Shown one piece after another: positions 56,565-64,000 of a DNA stretch of 64,000 nucleotides (positions are counted from its first letter, which is position 1; each line of letters begins with the position of its first letter). This DNA is from Acarospora socialis. Its lineage: Eukaryota > Ascomycota > Lecanoromycetes > Acarosporales > Acarosporaceae. The notes below the pieces were generated by a model. That model searched no databases, was not told where the DNA came from, and was given only the letters and a program-made list of their open reading frames with translations. A program made the position numbers and the translations under genes. The DNA lies in assembly GCA_025617375.2 (NCBI GenBank), contig JAMYGW020000002.1:682001-746000 (forward strand), written 5' to 3'.

Positions 56565-57587
56565 ATGGGTAACAACGCGCTTGCCGTCAATCGTGAGACT
56601 GTCCACGGGCTCCTTTGTCGAACAAATGCTGACAGAATAAATCTAGAGGGAATCGGTGGTAGTCCCAACCTTCAAATCACCACTCATGGCTCCGACTGGT
56701 ACTGGGCAGTATGCGCCGTCATGACCACCACGACCTTTGTTTTCATTGGCATGTCCTTCAGTAAACCACGATCGGACCGGATCTTCCACTACATCACCGC
56801 CGTCATCACGCTGGTTGCCGCCATCGCCTATTTCACCATGGGAGCCAACCTGGGCCAAACGCCGATCATCGTCGAGTTTCATCGGTATTATCCCGCCGTC
56901 GCCGGGGCCAATCTTGGTAACGGCACCCGCGAGATTTTCTATGTGCGATACATCGATTGGTGAGTGCCAGTCCGTCCACTTTCCTCGGACATGTGTTTGA
57001 CGGTCTGGGAAAGGTTTATCACGACACCATTGCTCCTTCTCGATCTACTCCTGACCGCTGGCATGCCCTGGCCGACCATCCTGTACACCCTGCTTCTCGA
57101 CGAGATCATGATCGTCACCGGTCTGGTCGGCGCTCTGGTTAGGACGAGGTACAAGTGGGGCTATTTCGCATTCAGCTGCGCCGCCTTCCTGTATATCATC
57201 TACACCCTCGCCGTGCCAGGTCGCAAGCACGCCAAGGCCCTCGGTAGCGATATCCACAAGGTGTATTTCAGCGGTGGCGTCGTGACCCTCTTCATCTGGT
57301 TCCTCTACCCCGTCGCTTGGGGTCTCTGCGAAGGCGGCAACGTCCTTCACCCCGACTCCGAGGCCATCTTCTACGGCGTCTTGGACCTCTTCGCCAAACC
57401 GATCTTCGGCCTGATCCTCATCTTCGGACACCAAAGCATTGAGGCCTCCCGCATGGGTCTGCACATCCGTGACTACAACGAAGACCCGAACTGGAACCCG
57501 AACAACCCCAACGCGTACATGGAGGCCAAGCATGGAACGAACGGTATTCACAACAATGGTGTTCACGACAACCCATCGACAGCGTGA
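56565..57587 (+). CDS. Microbial rhodopsin (CarO/opsin type), probable light-driven proton pump
   Basis: Exons 56565-56959 and 57014-57587 (54-nt intron, acceptor ggaaag) give 322 residues and seven membrane helices. Counting along the spliced protein, the bacteriorhodopsin key positions are all present: helix C YVRYIDWFITTPLLLLDLLL with R128 (R82), D131 (D85, proton acceptor), W132, T135-T136 and D142 (D96, proton donor); helix F FIWFLYPVAW with W227, Y230 and W234; E238 and E248 (E194, E204, release group); helix G VLDLFAKPIFG with D256 (D212) and K260, the retinal Schiff-base lysine. Spacing between these residues equals that in bacteriorhodopsin. The intron splits the TGG codon of W132. 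The tail is hydrophilic (Asn/His-rich). Fungal members sit in the plasma membrane. Confidence 0.94.
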
Positions 57588-58333
57588 TGCGGACCACCGC
57601 CGCACTCTGGGACCTCATATAACAAAGTCCGGATTGACTCTTCAAAGGTCCGCTTGTCAGAGTAGCACCGCTGCAGATCTTCAAGAGCAATTGTCTTTGG
57701 GTAGTGTGAAGCTGGGCGCTCCGTCGGAGAAGAATGTTTATTCCCCTTTCCATTTTATATAGCGAGTGGTGTAAATCTTTGCCAATAACCATACTAATTA
57801 AATATCATTCCATCGGATCGTAAGCTGAGATGCTTTCATACCGGACCACCTCCATAAGTACCTTACGAGAACTTGGTGATATGGAATAACGACAGGCCCA
57901 CCGCAATTCTACAGTAGAGTTCTTTATTATGTGATTATACATAGTACGGAGTTCTCTTAGCGTAAACAGTTTACTCAGTGTAACTTAAGATTAGAACATA
58001 CGTGGATCTCAGATGCATATTGAATCTTCATTACATGTTGCAGTCAGTTGACACATGCATGTGTGGGACCCATCTAGTGGAGTGGGAGCATTGTCCTTTG
58101 TTGATATCTGCAATCCTCTGCCTTGATGCATTTGCTTAAAGCTTACTAAGGATTTCTTATCGTGTATAGATCACAAGGGTGTGTCGCAACTGTGCCAAGT
58201 GATGGCAACGTGTCCACGTCTATATGTGGAGCATTTCTACCCAGTGTTACTGCTCAGTTTGTAAGGATTACATCGAAGAGAAATACATCATGTCACTGCT
58301 GTGGTGACAGTATGCTCCGCTATCGCAGACCTT
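57588..58333. other. Convergent 3' region of rhodopsin and orphan gene
   Basis: 746 bases, AT-rich from about 57760, with no coding signal. Confidence 0.5.
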
Positions 58334-59611
58334 TCAGGGCGATGTGCCTGGCAGACCACTCTCGTTGACTTCGAGTTCTTGTTCAATCTTCTTCAACTCC
58401 TCTTCGAGCTTGTATCTTCCGGCAAGCAACCCCAGACGGTTCCTGGAAGCTTTGTCCTTCATTCTTCCCTCTCTTTCCATCTCCGAGTCTCGTGGTTCCT
58501 CTGTACTCGCCACCCTCTTCTTGCCCGCAGCCTAAGGCCCAGCCATCGATGCTACCTTTTGTCGTACGACCTTCTTGTCCCGGCGCCTTTGGTCTTCCGC
58601 AATATCTGCCTGCTTGAGCTCCTCCTTAGAGGGCATCCGGCTCTTTTGTTGTGCCTCGATGAAACATTTGCCTAATGCTTCACGAGGCTGCCACACGTCG
58701 GGGTTCGTTGAATCCAGCGATGTATCGAACCAAGTGTCGATCTCAGTTTGGATTATTTGTCGGAGAAAAGACGTGTCGGTTTCCGACTTGTACTCAGAGA
58801 ACGTGAAATCCAGGTCTTCTCTATCCGTCCACAACGTCTGTGCTAACAAGCCAAACTTCCCCTTTTCCCTCATCTCCCCAAGGTTACGATGTGCTTGAGT
58901 GTTCCGCGTCGCGTATTCGAGTATCGACCACATTGCGAGGTCTTCTGTTACACCTAGTTCGGTGCATGCCCTCCTCACAGCGATGTGTGTATCCAAGCAG
59001 ACACCGTCCATGTTTTGGCCTTTGGCCCGTGCCTGCTTTCTCTGCTTGTCTTCCTCTTCCAGTCTGTCTGCGATGGCTGACCAATAGTGACGGCCAGAGG
59101 CAAGTTGCCAATTTCCGGATTTATCTTTGCTTGCATGAATACGTAGTCTCGTTGGAATAATCTTCACATAGTCACCATATCGCATATAGTATTGGAGCTC
59201 CCGTAGCTGGAGCAAGTGGTCCTGGAGCTCTGCCTGGTATGGGGAGTCGGGACCCTTCAAGAATCCCCTCCGTTGGATGAGCTTTTCCGCGATCCTGATT
59301 GCTGCTGCATGTTCGGCTCTTTCTCCTTGCGTCTCGACTTTCAGAGCATCTTTGTTGCTATCTTGATATACGACCATGAACGTTTCTGTCCGCGGGGATA
59401 TATTGCGCTTGGAAAGGAATTTCTGCGCGTAGGCCAAGCCTCGCTGGAGACGTTCAGTGGTATAGTCGTATAGTGTTTCTTCGGGTTCGGGTGCGACTGG
59501 GATCTCATCTAAGTCTGGATCATAGGACGGCGGGAGCAAGGTGGCAGTGTCGCTTCGAGGGCGCGGTTCTGTCGTGCCTAGACTCTCCGATGGCTTGAAC
59601 GAGAACGACAT
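58334..59611 (-). CDS. Orphan protein; frame continues past an in-frame TAG
   Basis: The minus-strand frame from ATG 59611 runs 359 codons to a TAG at 58532-58534. Beyond it the same frame stays open for 65 codons to TGA at 58334-58336 and reads like protein, including RNRLGLLAGRYKLEEELKKI and EQELEVNESG, a clear amphipathic helix. A small intron at 58520-58567 (48 nt, gtacga to gcaag) would remove the TAG in frame and give 409 residues; it lacks a good branch site. Otherwise the TAG is real and the tail is lost. Main features are YDYTTERLQRGLAYAQKFL, a helical middle (AAAIRIAEKLIQRRGFL), QLRELQYYMRYGDYVKI and WSILEYATRNTQAH. Family unrecognised. ATG 59611 is preferred because a TATA element lies about 60 bases upstream and no earlier ATG is in frame. 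Confidence 0.65.
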
Positions 59612-59670
59612 CTTGAAGTGGAATGATGAAGGACTTAGCAAGCTGCCTCAGCGATGGATTCAGGATCCCA

Positions 59671-59680
59671 GATATATATA
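59671..59680 (-). promoter_or_regulatory. TATA-like element for minus-strand orphan gene
   Basis: gatatatata reads as TATATATATC on the minus strand, about 60 bases before ATG 59611. Confidence 0.5.
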
Positions 59681-61027
59681 TTAGGCTAAAGTCGCAGTTT
59701 GTTGGGGTGCACTTTCTTTTATCGGTGGGTGCCCAGCTCAGAGTCCTAGGTCACTCCTGCCATATGTGCAACTTGACCAGAACAGTCGATTGACCAATTT
59801 GCAATTTTTCGTTGACTTGTAAGTAATAAAGATCTTTACCCCAGTGACTATCTCATACGAGACTCATTGGGGCATCTGGCGATCGTCAACTACTTACAAA
59901 TCAATCATAAGTTCTATAATAGAAGAAGCAATGCAAACCGTGCAATAACGTGATGAACTAAGAATTGAGCAAGACAAATCAGCGAAAAGTGATAAACTTC
60001 TTATATTTATGTAATTAAGTATAGAATAATGGGGAATCAATGTCTGCTCCACAGTCAATGATTAGTGTGAAGACCTAAGCTTTGTGTGTAGTGTAGTATA
60101 TAATCAGTAAGTTGAGGAATTACTGCGTGTAACTCTTCCGTAGAATATCACAATACCCTACAATAGCCTACGCTATCTGATAGAGGCCAGGACCCTGCAT
60201 ATCCTTGGGACACAAAGTGGGAGACCATCCGCCTCGAGACCCTTCTCTCCTTCCCTTCGGTGACTCGCTGCAGGGTCCGGAACGGTGAAACAAGCAAAGC
60301 GGAATGAAATGCTGGTGCTGCTGTTAATCCTCGATATAGCTTGAAGGTCGTTCGGGAAGGTGGTTGAACAGTCTCTGACCTTCTCTCGGCTTCGGTTACA
60401 GTACAACCATGGCGCTCCGCAGGTGGAGCCATGTACTACCTCGCACGGTAAAACCTTCTGTTCCATGTTACTCCGTTCTGCCCGTGATTTGGAACTCGGG
60501 TTCATGGTGGGCTTCTTACTCCGCTTATCGTATCGAACGAGACCTCGAAGCCAAGGTGAAGGGTAGAGGAGTCGTAACCGGCAAACACGTATCAAGATTT
60601 GCCCACCACAAACACAACAGCAAATGCCACAATGCTAGCATGGTGTCTGCACCGCATTGGCCTCAAAATATCAAATCGCGCAATATGGCGCTTGATTGCA
60701 TTTTCGTGCAGTCTAGACCTGCACTGTGAAGAGGAGACCTGGGCATCAAGGGTGTGTGCCCGCTTGGTTTGCCATCACTCTTCTCCTATTGCCTCGATGG
60801 CGAGCGCTGTGACTCGGGTCGACTGGATGGCTAGCGAGCTAGATTGTGTAGCATGCCTAGTGTGCAAGAGGGGTTCTTGAGGATGGTGATGGTTGCGAGA
60901 CATGTGGGATCGGGACGGCAGGATTTGTCAAAAGGGGCAGCCACTTTCGGCGTCTAGCAGAGAAGAACAAGGATTTGAGGATTATCAGTTGAAGTCCTTG
61001 TCGGTTCCCATTCATCCTCAAGAGTCG

Positions 61028-61039
61028 TGTCTATATAAG
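61028..61039 (+). promoter_or_regulatory. TATA-like element upstream of orphan gene at 61169
   Basis: gtctatataaga matches a TATAWAW core about 135 bases before the start codon. Confidence 0.5.
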
Positions 61040-61168
61040 ATGCCCCCAACCTCTCAGATCTTCATCAAGTCCGCTGGATACTGGGCTACTCTCTTACAAC
61101 ACTGTGTACAGAATCAACCCAATCTTTAGTGTCTTTATCGAAGCTCACGTCCCCGAACCTCGCTCAAT

Positions 61169-63157
61169 ATGCCAAACCCGGATCCGTCACAACTCCCAAC
61201 CACTCTCTCACTCAATTTTGAGCCGGGTGCTCTCATCCAATTTTGCGCCTGGTCCCACGAGGACTTATGGCAGGAGATTACCATCAGAGAGTCAGGTCAG
61301 ACATGGGCACGCACGTTCAGTAATGGCGGCCACAACAAATATGGAATCATTCCACTGGGAACTACCAACGAGAAGTCTGTAAGCTTTGCGGCTCAACAGG
61401 CGTTGAAATTGGAAATCAAAGCCGTAAGCTTGAACTTCAAAGGGGATACCAAGGAGTGCTCCTTCGATGCGCAACCGTCGGTATCAAAGGGACCTGTATC
61501 TTGCACCTTCTACAAGATTTGTAGGGCTAAGGAGGCTTACAAGGTGTACATGACGATGCTCGTTGTGGAGCTGAGGGAGGCATTGCCCGTCAAAGTCGCA
61601 GAAGATTTTACCGTTCAGCAGGAGAGCCGTTATGCGTCTAAGACTAAGGAGGAGATGCTCCTGGACAAATACATGGTCTTCCATGACAAAACAGACAACC
61701 CACCCCCTCCAAATCAGCAGCCTGCTCCGGCCGATTCTGACCTTCAAAGGTTCGATTACGCTGCTGCTTTCGGAGCTCAGTGGGAGAAGCACTCGCTTTT
61801 CCTTGAGGAACTGGTACATGACTTCGAGACGAAGACGGCGGCCTCACCGATCGACTGGCTCGATACTTACCGTAAATCGATTAGCACGGCAATGGTCGCA
61901 TACTATGCCGAATTTTTCAACTACTGGCAGAATATCCAAGGCAGTGCTGCCTCAACGGAGCCGGAGGAGTTGCAGGATTTTTTGCAGGCGGCCAAAGGCA
62001 GGGAATCTGCCATCAAGTACCAATTAGAAAAGAAGAAGTCAAATATCGCCAAAGTCGGCTTCATGTTTTGCCTGGCCATGCTAGAATGTTTTACCGCCAA
62101 CGAATTAAAGCAGTACTACTCATTCCTTCCCAAGCCATCAAACAAACCGCAACCGGGTGTGACGGGGAATGGTAGTAGCCAGCCTTCTACAGACGAAAGC
62201 AAGATAAAAGAGACGGAACTCAGGACATGCGTTGTTGATATGATGGATGATCTTAGATATCCCTTCGAAGAAGGTCTTAAGGGGCTACTTTCACGTGATC
62301 TTACTCCCGGTTTGGAGTGGATAAACGACATCGCTTCGGTTTTGTCTCAAATCGCAGGGGCAACAGAGAGTGAACGAAAAGCGGTTGAGAAGGCCTATAC
62401 AGACTCCCGTTACTGGAGATTCTCCTTTGAAGATCGAATGGAGGTCATGTATAATTTTCCAACGATCGAGTATCATGGCTACAAAGTTATTGGTGCAGCG
62501 TCACCTCACACTGTTATTTTTTCCGTGCCAGGGATCACGTCCAATCAACTCCGAGAGGATGTCCAAGTCCGGTCTTGGAACCTACGTGGTGGCCTAGTGA
62601 GAGAAGATACCGTACGCGAAGGCGGCGGGGATCGGGTTATTCCTATCAAACTCAGCCTTCACAACAGCATCTCGCAGGACACGAAGCTTGACGAATCATT
62701 CGACCGGTTATGGTACAATCACAAGGCTTGCGCAGTACACATCCCGCATCCCTTGACGAAAGACTACGGGGTGATCATCCTGGTAGCGACACTCGCTAAT
62801 GGTGGAGAATGTGTTGCGGTGGACATGGGTAATGGTGAGCTCTCAGCGGACACTCCCGAAATAGAGTCTGGTGGGAAGGACAAGGTCGATCAACCTATAA
62901 GCAAACCCCCTCCTCCTCTGCCTGGTATGCCTCCGCCCATTATCGAGACCTTTGGGCAACGCGCGGCGCGCCTCAGAAAGAATTTCCCGTTCTCCAAGGC
63001 CAAACTTACATTGCTCGGATTGCAGCCCATTGGTACTGGCGGTCAATTGCCGTCCGGGCCCTCGGCCAGGTTGAATTGGGTCGGCAAGTTGGAAGACGCC
63101 GGTATGGATCTCAAAGTCACGAGCATTACAACCTTGGGTGCCGCGCCGTGGACTTGA
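61169..63157 (+). CDS. Large single-exon protein of unknown function
   Basis: 662 residues with no intron, signal peptide or membrane helix. Residues 1-110 look like a beta-rich domain (TLSLNFEPGALIQFCAWSH, LWQEITIRESGQTWARTF, YGIIPLG, LEIKAVSLNFKG). The middle is helical (FGAQWEKHSLFLEELVHDF, TYRKSISTAMVAYYAEFFNYW, QLEKKKSNIAKVGF). The C-terminal third has beta-like blocks (YKVIGAASPHTVIFSVPGI, DRVIPIKLSLHNSI, VIILVATLANGGECVAVDMG), a proline run (KPPPPLPGMPPP) and FPFSKAKLTLLGLQP. I recognise no family. The last gene before a CpG-free tract, it may be accessory. A role in toxin-like or ligand-binding processes would be speculation. Confidence 0.75.
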   Translation: MPNPDPSQLPTTLSLNFEPGALIQFCAWSHEDLWQEITIRESGQTWARTFSNGGHNKYGIIPLGTTNEKSVSFAAQQALKLEIKAVSLNFKGDTKECSFDAQPSVSKGPVSCTFYKICRAKEAYKVYMTMLVVELREALPVKVAEDFTVQQESRYASKTKEEMLLDKYMVFHDKTDNPPPPNQQPAPADSDLQRFDYAAAFGAQWEKHSLFLEELVHDFETKTAASPIDWLDTYRKSISTAMVAYYAEFFNYWQNIQGSAASTEPEELQDFLQAAKGRESAIKYQLEKKKSNIAKVGFMFCLAMLECFTANELKQYYSFLPKPSNKPQPGVTGNGSSQPSTDESKIKETELRTCVVDMMDDLRYPFEEGLKGLLSRDLTPGLEWINDIASVLSQIAGATESERKAVEKAYTDSRYWRFSFEDRMEVMYNFPTIEYHGYKVIGAASPHTVIFSVPGITSNQLREDVQVRSWNLRGGLVREDTVREGGGDRVIPIKLSLHNSISQDTKLDESFDRLWYNHKACAVHIPHPLTKDYGVIILVATLANGGECVAVDMGNGELSADTPEIESGGKDKVDQPISKPPPPLPGMPPPIIETFGQRAARLRKNFPFSKAKLTLLGLQPIGTGGQLPSGPSARLNWVGKLEDAGMDLKVTSITTLGAAPWT

Positions 63158-63234
63158 AGGGTATTCACATGGTACGAACTCAGTCGAGGGTGTGCAGTTG
63201 AGGGCCGTGTTTGGTACACTGCTTGCTTACTACG
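63158..63234. other. 3' flank of orphan gene
   Basis: Short normal-composition DNA after the stop codon; the CpG-free tract begins after the CG at 63233-63234. Confidence 0.5.
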
Positions 63235-64000
63235 GTCCTTACTCTTTAGCATTAGACACTAGCAATAATAAGTACAAAGTGGGGCCCAAAAGTCTTCAAT
63301 CACTTCATAGCTTTTTATTAGTAAACCATCATACAATCATGAATTTTGAGCCCAAAAGAAACCATGAAACAGACAAATGAATAATTTCTACAAAGACTAG
63401 AATTAAAGTCTGAATAAAAAAAGATGTTTTATCAATTAAAGATGCTGCACATTGTTTTGATGTTCTGTACAGCACTATTCAGTGTTGAATGCAAAAATTT
63501 TCAGATTGACAGTCTCATTTCTTATGAACTGAATGATCATGAAAACTCAACAAATAAGATCAACAACATCTAATTTGAATAGCAACAACTTCATATGAAG
63601 ATTGAAGACTGAAGTGAAAAAAATTGAGTCAATTGACTGAATTGAAGATGTCTAAAAAAACTATAAAGTGAATATGTGAAAAGAAGAATTATCATAAGTG
63701 CAAGACATGTTGAAAGTCATTTCTTTTGACTGAAAATCATCAAATTTGAAGACATTTTGCTAAAATATATGACAGAGTTAAATCAGACTTTTAAAGAAAG
63801 ATAATGTGATCAGATAAGTGTTTTTTTGATACATTAAGAGACATCATTAAATGAATAATTTGTACAAAGAGAAAATGCTATCATTCAGCATGCTGCAAAT
63901 CAGTATTTAAGTTGAATTTGATCTTCATATTAATATGAGATGTCATTGATGTTACAACCATATCTAGAGAGAAAAAAACTCACAAGTCTGTGATCAGAAG
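63235..64000. repeat. AT-rich tract without any CpG dinucleotide, with internal direct repeat
   Basis: Reading every line, I found no CG in 766 bases to the window end, while CA and TG are common. A 22-bp sequence (aaatgaataattt followed by s-tacaaaga) recurs at 63375-63396 and 63849-63870 with one mismatch, 474 bp apart; agcccaaaag-like motifs also repeat near 63282 and 63350. There is no long frame. The pattern fits an old, mutated repeat or heterochromatic block. No element family can be named. Confidence 0.7.

Larger units (their letters stand above)
59612..61168. other. Divergent intergenic region between two orphan genes
   Basis: 1557 bases. 59930-60170 is AT-rich. Several overlapping frames at 60148-60880 on both strands show no motif. 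A minus-strand TATA element is listed separately. On the plus strand, gtctatataaga at about 61028 is a TATA-like element 135 bases before the next ATG. Confidence 0.5.

Noticed and set aside
58535-58558. 24-nt GT...AG segment right before the TAG at 58532 as an intron
   Set aside because: Far below the size a spliceosome can remove; the 48-51 nt alternatives are more plausible.
60148-60880. Cluster of overlapping frames on both strands
   Set aside because: No frame shows motifs or consistent splice structure.

Overview
The window is nuclear DNA of a filamentous ascomycete (Pezizomycotina). The basis is dense gene packing (28 protein genes in 64 kb), many short introns of about 47-66 nt with GT, an internal CTRAY-like branch site and AG, and gene types typical of the group: a HET-domain protein, a Zn2Cys6 regulator, a GPI-anchored aspartic protease, a CarO-type rhodopsin and a DUF7025-like AAA ATPase. 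A Dothideomycete is my guess only. I saw no tRNA, rRNA, CRISPR array or intact transposon. All exon coordinates were worked out by hand from reading frame, splice motifs and remembered family sequences.

1-12 kb: the 5' part of MYG1 (cut by the window edge), ICE2, cytosolic methionyl-tRNA synthetase back to back with LTO1, a secreted SMP-30-type lactonase-like protein followed by a short-chain dehydrogenase, and a SAP-domain mitochondrial protein. 12-27 kb: a yapsin-like protease, an 11-exon vacuolar-type amino-acid transporter with micro-exons, a 2.9-kb gene-poor stretch holding a three-unit tandem repeat, a large disordered RGG protein, and RAD52. 27-43 kb is a housekeeping block: a UBA-UBX Cdc48 cofactor divergent from a VAP/Scs2 homologue, sphingolipid delta-4 desaturase, methionine aminopeptidase 2 divergent from a mitochondrial J-protein, VDAC, asparagine synthetase, and UBC9 divergent from PEX19. 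43-64 kb is more accessory: an orphan gene, an AAA ATPase convergent with a HET protein and separated upstream by a CpG-free segment, a zinc-cluster regulator, an SSU1-type transporter divergent from a rhodopsin, two orphan genes, and a terminal AT-rich tract of 766 bp without one CpG.

Several genes share themes without being a proven pathway. ICE2, VAP and the ceramide desaturase act at the ER membrane. The UBX protein, UBC9 and PEX19 belong to protein quality control, SUMO and peroxisome import. AAA plus HET suggests an allorecognition or self/non-self neighbourhood. The rhodopsin has every key proton-pump residue.

Points most worth checking: the rhodopsin; an orphan gene whose frame continues 65 codons past an in-frame TAG; the CpG-free tracts; two GC-AG introns; and a stop-free, in-frame 126-nt intron in VDAC. 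I found no clear candidate for a wholly new multi-gene system.
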